Part shown: in pieces, positions 33,347 to 41,366 of the stretch
Position numbering within the stretch: the stretch's first letter is position 1
Layout of the letters: every line of letters starts with the position of its first letter
From: a virus
Strand: one strand, 5' to 3'
Length of the DNA stretch: 45,252 nt
Virus record (IMG/VR): IMGVR_UViG_3300050343_000041
Location: 1 to 45,252 of that record
The notes under the pieces: generated by a model
What the model was told of the DNA's origin: nothing
Seen by the model: only the letters and a program-made list of their open reading frames with translations
The model's database searches: none
Made by a program: the position numbers and the translations under genes

Positions 33347-35643
33347 CCAACGGTACTAAAGGTTAAAAAGCGTAGACGGGAATTGAAGCACTGAACCTTA
33401 GATAAGATGCACAATGGTAGAAGAAGCATGTGAAGGTCTTGCTGGTGTGTCTGCTCAAGTAGAGATCCAATCTGGTATTCAATTCTATGATGGTATTACA
33501 ACTGAGAGATTCAAGAGATTTTGATTCGGTCTGCTTCTGATCTAATTGATTTAGATTCATCCTAACTATCAGTATGTTGCTGCAAGACTGCTCTGTTTGT
33601 CTCTACGTAAGCAACTTTGGGTCTGATTGGAAAGGTCTTCCCTCACGTACAAGAGCATCTTGTAATCGGTACATGACAAGAGGAGTATATGATCAGGAAT
33701 TCTTGATAAATATACAGAGGAAGAGTTGACAAAAGTAAATTCATGGATTGATCATGAGCGTGACTTATGTTATTCACCTATGCTGGATTGCGGCAGGTTG
33801 TAGATAAATACCTAGTACAAGATAGAAGTTCTGGAGAGTATATGAGACTCCTCAGTTCATGTACATGATGATTGCTGCAACACTATTTCCAAGATATGAT
33901 AGATACTATCGTTAGAATATGTCCACCGATACTATGACGCAATCTCAAACACAAAATCAACATCCCAACACCAATCATGGCAGGAGTGCGAACACCACTT
34001 CGACAATTTGCTTCTTGTGTTCTTGTTGATGTTGATGACACCCTCGATAGTATCTTTAGTTCTGATATGGCTATTGGCAGATATGTTGCACAAAGGGCGG
34101 GTATCGGTATCAACGCAGGCAGAATCCGTGGCATCAACGTAAGATCCGAGGTGGAGAAGTACAACACACAGGTGTTGTCCCGTTCCTTAAAAAGTTTGAA
34201 TCAACTGTACGATGTTGCACTCAAAATGGGATTCGTGGTGGTTCAGCAACAGTCCACTTCCCAATCTGGCACCAAGAAATAGAAGACATTATTGTTCTTA
34301 AGAACAATAAAGGTACAGAAGACAATCGAGTGAGGAAACTTGACTACTCAATCCAAATTTCAAAACTTTTCTACGAACGTTTCATTGCGAATGGAGAGAT
34401 TAGCCTCTTCTCACCGCATGACGTACCAGGTCTCTATGATGCTTTTGGTACTGATGACATTTGACGCTTGCTATGTGGACTATGAATCAGATCAGTCTGT
34501 TCCAAGAAAGACTATCGGGGCACAAGAACTTAATCCTGAACATGCTTAAGGAGAGAGCAGAGACTGGTCGAATCTATATCATGAACATTGATCACTGCAA
34601 CTCTCACTCTTCCTTCAAAGATAAGGTTGAGATGAGTAATCTATGTCAAGAGATTACTCTACCTACAGATCCACTGCAGCATATTGATGGTGAAGGTGAA
34701 ATTGCTCTTGTATTCTGTCTGCTATCAATATTGGTAAGGTCAACAAGTCTGATGACTGAACTAGAAGAACTCTGTGATCCTGCAGTCCGTGGTCTGGATG
34801 AACTGATTGATTATCAGAAGTATCCTATCAAGGCAGCAGAAGTTGCACATCAAGGCACGTAGGTCTCTTGGTGTTGGTTTTATCGGTCTTGCACACTACC
34901 TTGCGAAAACTTGGGTTCAAGTATGACTCACAAGAGGCATGGGATGCTGTTCATGGACTCACTGAGGCGATTTCCAATACTATCTTCTGAAGTCATCTAA
35001 TCAAACTTGCAAAGAGAAGGTGCCTGTGGTTATTTTGGTCGCACAAAATATGCAGATGGAATTCTTCCTATTGATACATATAAGAACGATGTAGATGAAA
35101 TTGTCAAATCCTGGAATATGATTATGATTGGGAAGCTCTTAGGAGATCTATCTTGGAGCACGGTCTTAGGCACTCAGCACACTGTCCGCACAAATGCCTT
35201 CAGAGAGCAGTTCCGTTGTGTCAAACGCAACCAATGGAATCGAACCACCTAGAGGATACTTGTCCATTAAGAAATCAAAGAAAGGACCTCTTAAGCAGAT
35301 TGTTCCCAATACAATACCTGAAGAACAACTATACTCTTCTGTGGGATATGCCTAGATAATGATGGATATATTAAAGTTGTTGCTGTGATGCAAAAGTTCT
35401 TTGACCAAGCAATTTCTGGTAACTGGAGTTATAATCCAGAGAACTATCCTGACAATGAAGTTCCTGTTTCAGAAATGGCACAAGATCTTTTAACTACATA
35501 CAAGTATGGTTGGAAGACTTCTTACTATCAGAACACTTATGATTAAGTCTGATGAGTGTTGAAGAAAAAAAACTAGATAATCTTATTAAGAATTAGAACA
35601 GCCGAGGAGGAAGACTGTGAATCCTTGCAATTTAAAATCATGA
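33343..35643 (+). CDS. nrdA: Ribonucleotide reductase large subunit NrdA, many frameshifts
   Basis: Class Ia ribonucleotide reductase alpha chain, reducing NDPs to dNDPs for phage DNA synthesis. No single frame is open, but fragments in order give the full protein: MVEEACEGLAGVSA and IQFYDGITTER (ATP cone), FASCVLVDVDDTLDSIFSSDMAIGRY, RAGIGINAGRIRGI, TVHFPIWHQE, KLFYERFIANGEISLFSPHDVPGLYDAFG, SNLCQEITLPTDP (active-site Cys), RRSLGVGFIGLAHY and a C-terminal EEEDCESC redox pair. Span 2.3 kb fits T4 NrdA (754 aa). Only indels, no missing domains, so I judge it an intact gene in poorly corrected sequence. Confidence 0.85.
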
Positions 35644-35676
35644 AAGAATCAAACTACAAAGGAGAAAGTTGAAGGC

Positions 35677-36731
35677 ATGACAGTCTTCAATACTGAGAAA
35701 GTAGATACTAAAAAGCAACCAATGTTTTTTGGTCAACCTTTGGGAGTTCAGAGATACGATCTTTACAAATATCCTGTCTTTGATAAACTAACTCAGCAAC
35801 AAGTTGGGTTATTTCTGGAGACCTGAAGAAGTTTCTCTACAGAAGGATCGTGCAGATTATGCAAACTTCGTCCAGAGCAAAAGCATATCTTCACTTCTAA
35901 TCTTAAGTATCAGATCATGCTTGATTCAGTACAAGGGTCGTGGTCCTGGTATGGCGTTTATGCCTTATTGCAGTCTACCCGAACTTGAAGCATGTATGAA
36001 GTATGGGGATTTATGGAGATGATCCATAGTCGTTCATATACTTACATCATCAAGAATGTATATCCAGATCCTCTGAGGTCTTCGATAATATCTTAGATGA
36101 TGAAAGATTATAGAACGTGCTCAGAGCTGTCACAGCAGGCATATGATGACTTTATCAACGCTGCTCAACGCTGGTATGCTAGTGGTATGTGGATCTCTGA
36201 TTGGAAAGACTCTCCTAACATGGAAGTGGATCGTAATGAACTGAAGCGTAAACTATATCGTGCAGTTGCTAATGTCAATATCCTTGAGGGTATTCGTTTC
36301 TATGTTTCTTTTGCTTGTTAGTTTGCCTTTGGTGAACTCAAACTCATGGAAGGTTCAGTGCAAAAATTATTTCACTTATTGCTAGAGATGAGAACCAACA
36401 CCTTGCACTCACTCAGAATATTTTGAATAAGTGGAAGCAGGGTGATGATCCAGAGATGGAAGAGATTGCTAGAAGGTTCTATTATCGGACTCAATGCTAA
36501 ACTTCTCGGACTAAGTATGTTGAATGGACTGCTAATCGTCGTCTGAGATCTATTGGATTGAAGGCAATTTTTGATACTCCTATCACAAATAACCCTCTAC
36601 CATGGACAGAGCACTGGTTATCTTCTAAAGGTATGCAAGTTGCTCCTCAAGAAACAGAAGTAGAATCATATCTAATTGGGAGTATTAAGCAAGATGTTGA
36701 AAAAGATACGTTCGCTGGTTTTCAGTTGTGA
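35677..36731 (+). CDS. nrdB: Ribonucleotide reductase small subunit NrdB, many frameshifts
   Basis: Class Ia beta chain carrying the diiron-tyrosyl radical. Fragments in several frames give [58 protein letters not shown] (first iron ligands), then [34 protein letters not shown] (E..H), [20 protein letters not shown] and [19 protein letters not shown] (E..H ligand pair), ending KDTFAGFQL, the tail that docks on NrdA. About 350 codons. Same indel burden as nrdA, with no lost motif. Confidence 0.85.
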
Positions 36732-36892
36732 TAAGATACTCTTTACCTGGTTGGAGAGAAGACCTCTTACGGACAAACCTACCCAGTCAAGAAGAGAGAG
36801 ACCTCCTTTCAAAGGGTCCGTCAAGTCTCGCTCAGGCGTGGAGAATGCAAGCAATAAAATACAAATACGTGACCCATGGGACTAATAATTGA
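36728..36892 (+). CDS. Possible small GTG-start protein between nrdB and pcyA
   Basis: A 54-residue frame starting at the GTG that overlaps the nrdB stop and ending inside the pcyA start region. It reads RYSLPGWREDLLRTNLPS, then a helical EERDLLSKGPSSLAQAWRMQ. Composition is protein-like and it bridges the only gap between the two genes, but the block just upstream is error-rich, so the frame may be imperfect. Confidence 0.35.
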   Translation: MIRYSLPGWREDLLRTNLPSQEERDLLSKGPSSLAQAWRMQAIKYKYVTHGTNN

Positions 36893-37562
36893 CGATCTTG
36901 CTAAGATTATTCGTAAGCATCAAAAAACTCTACCATGTGTGGAACCATTAGATGTTAATGATAACTTTGCTAAAGTTTATAAAGAAACTGAGGATGGAGA
37001 TCTAACCATCCACAATGAGATGTATAGTTGTATTGGACTACGTAAGGTTCATCTTGAAATTGCTACTCTAGGACCACTTGATATCTTACATTGTGTTTGG
37101 TATCCAGACCCTGAGTTTGATTTACCTATATTTGGTGCAGATATTGTTGCTAACAATAATATTGTTAGTGCTGCCATTACAGATGTATCTCCTGTAGACA
37201 GTATAAGTCATCCAATATATGATGATCTTGCCGATATTAGTAGATTCTATAGTTTTAAACACAATAGAGATGTTCCCTCTTGGGGTAATATATTTTCACC
37301 GTACTATAAATTTGCTAGATTAGATTCAGATAGTGAAAAAAATGAGTTTTGTCATGTTGTTGACCAGTATCTAGAAGTATTTGTGGGAGCTGTGTGGAAA
37401 TCTACTAGAGATAATTACAGAGCAGATTACAGATATGATGGACAGATACAATACTGTGAAAATCAGAAGAAAAATGACAAAACTAGAAAAATTCTAGAAA
37501 AATATTTTGGTGTACGTTGGGCAAAACAGTACATCGATGAGATATTATTTGACGAACCCTAA
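36876..37562 (+). CDS. pcyA: Bilin reductase PcyA (phycocyanobilin:ferredoxin oxidoreductase)
   Basis: A 228-aa ferredoxin-dependent bilin reductase, reducing biliverdin IXalpha to phycocyanobilin. The PcyA core is plain: RKVHLEIATLGPLDILHCVWYPDPEFDLPIFGADIVA (given here as one motif block, residues 56-92) with E61, H72 and D89 matching the catalytic Glu/His/Asp of cyanobacterial PcyA. Also seen: AAITDVSPV, PSWGNIFSPY, and the C-terminal IQYCENQKKNDKTRKILEKYFG. PebS and PcyX are the phage relatives; the close match to cyanobacterial PcyA favours PcyA. A known auxiliary gene of cyanophages. Confidence 0.92.
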   Translation: MGLIIDDLAKIIRKHQKTLPCVEPLDVNDNFAKVYKETEDGDLTIHNEMYSCIGLRKVHLEIATLGPLDILHCVWYPDPEFDLPIFGADIVANNNIVSAAITDVSPVDSISHPIYDDLADISRFYSFKHNRDVPSWGNIFSPYYKFARLDSDSEKNEFCHVVDQYLEVFVGAVWKSTRDNYRADYRYDGQIQYCENQKKNDKTRKILEKYFGVRWAKQYIDEILFDEP

Positions 37563-37565
37563 ATA
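37559..37565 (+). promoter_or_regulatory. Putative late promoter CTAAATA
   Basis: CTAAATA overlapping the pcyA stop codon, followed within 3 bases by GGAG and start codons at 37578-37589. Confidence 0.5.
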
Positions 37566-37588
37566 CTGGAGAATGATATGATGAACAT

Positions 37589-38068
37589 GTGGAAAAAACT
37601 GAAGAGTATCCAAATCCCTGGCGATATCTGGAGTCCACTTTTAGTGGGAGCGATGTTGGGGATTACTACGGTTTTGTTTATAAAATTACCTGTAGCACCA
37701 CAAACCGTTCCTACATCGGTAGAAAATATTTCTGGCAAAAACGAAAGCCTAGACCTACTGCTGGTTCTACCAGGCGGAGAAGAGTTACATCTGAAAGTAA
37801 CTGGAAGAACTACTACGGAAGTTCTGACGAGCTTAAAGCAGATGTTAAAAAATATGGACAAGAATCTTTTACTAGAGAAATCCTCTCCTTACACGGGACA
37901 CCTGGAAGGGTCAACTACGAGGAGACCCGCCAACTCTTCCTCCATGATGTTTTGACCAAAGCACTTGACAACGGTACGCCAGCGTACTATAATTCTAATA
38001 TCCTCGGACGTTACTACAGGAAAGATTATTTTGATTTTGGAAACGATTCTGGCGTTGACGCCTGCTGA
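37589..38068 (+). CDS. GIY-YIG-like nuclease-fold protein
   Basis: About 159 aa. The N-terminal part has GFVYKIT (residues 28-34) and SYIGRKYF (41-48), variants of the GIY and YIG strands, then WKNYYGSSDELKADVKKYGQESFTREILSLHG and ETRQLFLHDVLTK. This layout is a conserved phage protein related to GIY-YIG endonucleases. As written the start is a GTG at 37589; deleting one T near 37590 would join it to the ATG at 37578, which has GGAG 6 bases upstream and is probably the true start. The competing frame at 37578-37955 is likely spurious. Confidence 0.65.
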   Translation: MEKTEEYPNPWRYLESTFSGSDVGDYYGFVYKITCSTTNRSYIGRKYFWQKRKPRPTAGSTRRRRVTSESNWKNYYGSSDELKADVKKYGQESFTREILSLHGTPGRVNYEETRQLFLHDVLTKALDNGTPAYYNSNILGRYYRKDYFDFGNDSGVDAC

Positions 38069-38419
38069 CTATGACCACCTTGCACGAGCAGTGCAGGTTG
38101 AGGCAGCAACTGGAACTAAAGATGAATACTGCGTTGCAGTTTCTATCCTTAACAGGGTTAACTCCCTGTATTCCCTAACAATGTTGCCGATGTAGTTTAT
38201 GCTCCTGGTCAATACGAAGGTTTCTTATACCGTCGTCCAGCAGCAAAGTCAAGTGTTGTTGCTAGGTTAAAAAACACAGACAATCTTCTGGAAGCGTATT
38301 CAATTATTGGAGACAGAACCAGTTTTAAAGGACAACGTATGTTGCCTTATCGCGTAGTTGCAGAAGATCCTATGTGTGATCGTAAAGGAAACTTTTACCA
38401 CTATCATTGGCAAAGTTAA
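38037..38419 (+). CDS. SleB/CwlJ-type cell-wall hydrolase, one apparent frameshift
   Basis: About 127 residues: LALTPADYDHLARAVQVEAATGTKDEYCVAVSILNRVN, then after a frame change FPNNVADVVYAPGQYEGFLYRRP and MLPYRVVAEDPMCDRKGNFYHYHWQ (each quoted in part). The E in VEAATG, the ILNRV helix and the VVYAPGQYEG segment fit the Hydrolase_2 (SleB) family, which cleaves peptidoglycan glycan strands. Adding one C in the CCC near 38163-38166 restores the frame. The most likely start is the TTG at 38037, overlapping the upstream gene by 32 bases. Candidate lysis or tail-associated lysin. Confidence 0.75.
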
Positions 38420-38427
38420 AAAGATAT

Positions 38428-38503
38428 GACTCAGTAGCTCAGTGGATAGAGCAACTGCCTTCTAAGCAGTCGGTCGTTGGTTCGACCCCAACCTGAGTCG
38501 CCA
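38428..38503 (+). tRNA. tRNA-Arg (anticodon TCT)
   Basis: Full cloverleaf: acceptor GACTCAG/CTGAGTC, D arm GCTC/GAGC, anticodon arm ACTGC-CTTCTAA-GCAGT, T arm GTTGG-TTCGACC-CCAAC, discriminator G and encoded CCA. Reads AGA codons, common in AT-rich phage genes. Confidence 0.95.
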
Positions 38504-38585
38504 GTCGGTATGGCGGAATTGGTAGACGCGCTAGGTTTAGGTTCTAGTGTCTTATGACGTGGAGGTTCAAGTCCTCTTACCGACA
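38504..38585 (+). tRNA. tRNA-Leu (anticodon TAG)
   Basis: Acceptor GTCGGTA/TACCGAC, anticodon arm CTAGG-TTTAGGT-TCTAG, long class II variable arm (TGTCTTATGACGT), T arm GAGG-TTCAAGT-CCTC. Follows tRNA-Arg without spacer. Reads CUA/CUN leucine codons. Confidence 0.93.
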
Positions 38586-38588
38586 CTC

Positions 38589-38660
38589 GCTCGAATAGCT
38601 CAGAGGTAGAGCACCTCCTTTACACGGAGATTGTCGGGGGTTCGATCCCCTCTTCGAGCA
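38589..38660 (+). tRNA. tRNA-Val (anticodon TAC)
   Basis: Acceptor GCTCGAA/TTCGAGC, D arm GCTC/GAGC, anticodon loop TTTACAC, T arm GGGGG-TTCGATC-CCCTC, discriminator A. Three bases after tRNA-Leu, so the three tRNAs are probably cut from one transcript. Confidence 0.93.
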
Positions 38661-38688
38661 TTACTCATATGAGGTTAAATGCTCAATA

Positions 38689-38937
38689 ATGTTAACGGCA
38701 AGGTGTAAAGTGTGTGGTACAGAACTAACCAGTACCAGAAAAGTTCAGTTCTGTGGATGTCACAATCAGATGAGAGTTCTCGATGATCTTATTGGTGCAA
38801 TCGATTTAAACGAAGTAGTATTGCTCAGACATGATAAGAACATGAAATACAAAGGAATTCTTACGTCTGAGGACTTAAGATATCAAGAAGAAAGACGTAA
38901 ACGTAAAGTTCGTCGATTAAAATATGAGGAAAGATGA
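38689..38937 (+). CDS. Small zinc-ribbon-like protein
   Basis: 82 residues with an N-terminal Cys4 pattern, CKVCGTELTST then FCGCHNQM, followed by a helical, strongly basic tail (RYQEERRKRKVRRLKYEER). It looks like a small nucleic-acid-binding zinc protein. The start is the ATG 28 bases after tRNA-Val; it overlaps the next gene by ATGA. Confidence 0.65.
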   Translation: MLTARCKVCGTELTSTRKVQFCGCHNQMRVLDDLIGAIDLNEVVLLRHDKNMKYKGILTSEDLRYQEERRKRKVRRLKYEER

Positions 38938-39149
38938 TTGATCTAGACAGACGTTATGAAAGTTACCTTCATAGTAAAAAATGTTTTACTATCAATGGTG
39001 CATGCGAAAATGTAATAGCATATGGATGGACCGATAATGGTTCGGACATAGATGGATATTACGTCTTGACAAACAACTATAAACTGAAGTATAATCTTCA
39101 AGAACAATGCATTAGTGTTGTACAACGCCCACTACATAAACAAAAATGA
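38934..39149 (+). CDS. Hypothetical protein, 71 aa
   Basis: MIDLDRRYESYLHSKKCFTI... then DGYYVLTNNYKLKYNLQEQCISVVQ. Likely a small beta-rich domain. It sits between the zinc-ribbon gene and talC with 4-base overlaps on both sides. No family recognised. Confidence 0.6.
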   Translation: MIDLDRRYESYLHSKKCFTINGACENVIAYGWTDNGSDIDGYYVLTNNYKLKYNLQEQCISVVQRPLHKQK

Positions 39150-39475
39150 AAATTTTTCTAGACACTGCTGACTACGAAGCAATTGCTGAACGCTATGAGA
39201 CTGGTCTAGTCGATGGTATCACTACAAATCCTACACTAGTTCGTAAATCTGGTGTAAACTACCTTGATTTTATTAGGACACTTGCTTCTGAATTTCAGTT
39301 TGAAAGTATTTCTGCTGAAGTTGAAGGTGATACTGATGTAGAAATGATTCGTAATGCCCAACAATATATTGAGGTTGGACAAAACGTTACTATTAAATTG
39401 CCTCTTACTAAAGATGGTTTATCTGCATGTAAAGTTCTTACTGGTGATGGTATTGAAACTAATGTAGGTTACTGA
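39146..39475 (+). pseudogene. talC: Transaldolase TalC, 3' half missing
   Basis: The first 107 residues of a phage-type transaldolase (about 215 aa when complete), which feeds the pentose-phosphate pathway to supply ribose and NADPH. Conserved positions: D6 (FLDTADY), TTNPT at 26-30, and K84 in TIKLPLTKDG, the Schiff-base lysine. After GDGIETNV the expected TLCFS continuation is absent. Instead GY and a stop follow, then a different protein in the same frame. No small indel restores it, so this is a real or assembly deletion of about 300 bases or more. As it stands it should be inactive. Confidence 0.8.
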
Positions 39476-39481
39476 TACTGA

Positions 39482-40536
39482 TTGGGAAAATATGATGACA
39501 ACAAAACAATTGAATCTATTGCTAAGAATGAACTCTACATGGGTTACATCTTTGGTATTATGATCTTGGGTGGATTCATCCGTGATTATAGTGCTGCATT
39601 AGAAGATGTCTATTCTTTAGCAAAGAAATACATTAAGGACAATCGTGTCCTTGTTATTATCACCTCACTGTTGGGTGGTATTCTTCCTATTCCAGGACGT
39701 GTTGCTTTATCAGCACCACTCCTAGATGGCATTGCACCAAGAGATCAAGAACGACGTTCTGATTTTGGTGTGATTGATTACCTATCAGTTCACCATTACT
39801 ACTGGTGGTCTCCACTAGAGAAGACAGTTGTTCTACCTATGGCAGTGATGGGTAGTATCCTATGGAACTTTTCTTAGGATATACTATTGTTCCTTTGATT
39901 ATTACCTTGACATACACATGGTGGTATATCTTCACTAAGGTTCCAGCTTCGTCTGTTGTCCCTAATCTAGATTATGTTCGTGAGTTCAACTGGCGTCGTG
40001 CTCTTACTGGATGGGCACCACTGATTGCTACTGTGATTCTTCTATTGAATACAGGCAAAGGTGGGGCAATCTTCTTCTTCCCTTGGTTCCTTGGAATGGC
40101 AATCTATTATTCGATTGTGTTTAAGGATTGGAAGTGGGGCAAGTGGTTGGATGGTAAGTTTGCTATCATTGCTACACTTGTTCTTGCTCTTGGTGGTGTG
40201 GTAGGATTGGTGAAAGGACCAGTCATGGAGTATCTCAACGCAGCAACGCCTGGGATGCTTATTCCTGCTTCTTTAGTCGCTATGGTTGCTGCCTACATTA
40301 TGGGTTCATCTGGTAAGTATGCTGGTATGACCTCTGCTCTTGTAGCAATCTTTGGACCTCAATACTTGGTATGGTTCCTTTGCACTGAGTATTCTGGTTA
40401 CTTAATCTCACCCGCACATAAGTGTCTCATGATCGGACAACAGTATTTCGGCACACCAATTCGCAAATACTATGCTGTGCTTTCTAGATTGTGTGTTATA
40501 CTGATTGGGTATGCGGCACTCACCTTCGTCCTATGA
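39482..40536 (+). CDS. DUF401-like permease, N-terminus missing, one frameshift
   Basis: About 350 residues of a polytopic membrane protein, roughly 8-9 hydrophobic segments. Conserved blocks match the DUF401/ion-transporter superfamily pattern as I recall it: ILPIPGRVALSAPLLD, then DYLSVHHYYWWSPLEKT, and near the end FGPQYLVWFLCTEYSGYLISPAHKCLMIGQQYF. The first part (39482-39877) and second (39862-40536) join if one T is added to the T run at 39871-39874. Family members are about 400 aa, so some 50 N-terminal residues are lacking at the talC junction. It would transport an organic anion; substrate unknown. It overlaps the next phage gene by ATGA, showing it is integrated in the phage gene order. 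Confidence 0.6.
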
Positions 40537-40775
40537 AACCCACTGTCATTCTTGAGAGATTTCCTTACCGCTACGTTCAGTGCGGTCTTCTGGAGATCAA
40601 CGGTAGACCTGACTACCGTATTCAAAAGTATCATGAGTGGAAGAAGAGATACTTTGACATGTATTTCCTTGACAATCAAATGCAACTAGACACCTGTCTA
40701 GAAGATGTAGAGTATACCAAATGGTTAGATCCAGATGGTGTGCCCTGCTATGTCCGTGACACTGTAACAAACTAA
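40533..40775 (+). CDS. Hypothetical protein, 80 aa
   Basis: MKPTVILERFPYRYVQCGLL... with a charged aromatic middle (YRIQKYHEWKKRYFDMYFLDNQMQ) and acidic C-terminus. The ATG at 40533 overlaps the permease stop. No domain recognised. Confidence 0.6.
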   Translation: MKPTVILERFPYRYVQCGLLEINGRPDYRIQKYHEWKKRYFDMYFLDNQMQLDTCLEDVEYTKWLDPDGVPCYVRDTVTN

Positions 40776-40784
40776 GAGGTTATT

Positions 40785-41090
40785 ATGAGCGTAAGATCAC
40801 AAGTTCAAGCTGCTGAAGAAGCACTCCGTCAAGCACTGATTAACGCTCTTGCTGAGGGAGATGAATATTGTTTGTCCGAACTGTTTACTCAGTATCAAGC
40901 AATCAGTAATCTGAATAAAAAAGTAAATGATATAACTCATTCTGCTTATGATTCAAATTACAATTTCAATCTGTCGTCTGATTATCTCCCTCGTCCTGGA
41001 GGAGATTTAGATAATTTTGATAATGTTATTGATTTTGGTGGTAATATTACTATTGGAAACTCTAGTGATGATACTATCACCTTCAGTTAG
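40785..41090 (+). CDS. Hypothetical protein, 101 aa
   Basis: N-terminal half helical (VRSQVQAAEEALRQALINALAEG, then YQAISNLNKKVNDI), C-terminal half Asn/Asp-rich and probably extended (DNFDNVIDFGGNITIGNSSDD). An AGAGG ribosome-binding site lies 5 bases before the ATG. Its stop is 10 bases before the structured RNA begins. Possibly virion-associated by composition; unknown. Confidence 0.6.
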   Translation: MSVRSQVQAAEEALRQALINALAEGDEYCLSELFTQYQAISNLNKKVNDITHSAYDSNYNFNLSSDYLPRPGGDLDNFDNVIDFGGNITIGNSSDDTITFS

Positions 41091-41099
41091 TCTCGGTAG

Positions 41100-41278
41100 G
41101 ACTATAAACTAGCCCTGGTGCGGGTGATTACGTTGCCGCTCAGTTTCTTACTTCTGATTAAAAAGTAAGTGGTGGTGCCAAATCCCCTTCCGTGTGGCTG
41201 TTTTCTTGTTTAGCAGTTAAAATAATAAAACAAGTGGCGTGCATGTGCCTAGTAGGGGATTGACCTCCCTCTTTTTTT
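41100..41278 (+). ncRNA. Structured non-coding RNA with terminator-like 3' end
   Basis: A gene-free 188-base gap with dense perfect pairings: GCGG/CCGC (41120-41123 with 41136-41139), CTTACTT/AAGTAAG (41147-41153 with 41163-41169), CTTGTTT/AAACAAG (41205-41211 with 41228-41234), GGC/GCC (41236-41238 with 41247-41249), and a long-range 8-bp AATCCCCT/AGGGGATT (41181-41188 with 41254-41261). The last helix competes with a hairpin AGGGG/TCCCT (41254-41258 with 41266-41270) followed by T7 (41272-41278). This looks like an antiterminator/terminator switch before tRNA-Gly and an oxygenase gene, or a stable small RNA. The manA and wcaG motifs of cyanophages are candidates; identity unresolved. Confidence 0.6.
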
Positions 41279-41351
41279 GCGGATGTAGTTCAGCGGTAGA
41301 ACGCTATCCTTCCAAGTTAGATGTCGTCGGTTCAAGTCCGATCATCCCGCT
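41279..41351 (+). tRNA. tRNA-Gly (anticodon TCC), one extra C in the acceptor
   Basis: D arm and anticodon arm CTATC-CTTCCAA-GTTAG and T arm GTCGG-TTCAAGT-CCGAT are normal. The 5' acceptor GCGGATG would pair perfectly with CATCCGC, but the sequence has CATCCCGC, one C too many in a homopolymer. This is probably a sequencing indel. Starts directly after the T run of the upstream RNA. Confidence 0.88.
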
Positions 41352-41366
41352 TTTTAATATATTGAT

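Noticed and set aside
33804-33810. ATAAATA inside nrdA
   Set aside because: Matches the late core but lies within the nrdA reading (VVDKYLVQ-like sequence), with no downstream start site nearby. Chance occurrence in AT-rich coding sequence.
35640-35672. 10-codon ORF between nrdA and nrdB
   Set aside because: Too short to judge, lies in the error-rich block, and is more simply spacer carrying the nrdB ribosome-binding region.
33343-36731. nrdA/nrdB as decayed pseudogenes
   Set aside because: All catalytic motifs and both C-terminal tails survive when frames are joined and only indels are seen, which fits sequencing error better than decay.
37578-37955. Alternative 125-aa frame with a membrane-like segment
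   Set aside because: It overlaps almost the whole GIY-YIG-like gene in another frame. The other frame has recognisable motifs (GFVY, YIG, WKNYYGS), so only the start region of this frame is likely to be used.
41100-41278. tmRNA
   Set aside because: No tRNA-like acceptor/T-arm pairing with CCA end and no tag reading frame ending in a hydrophobic AA-type peptide.
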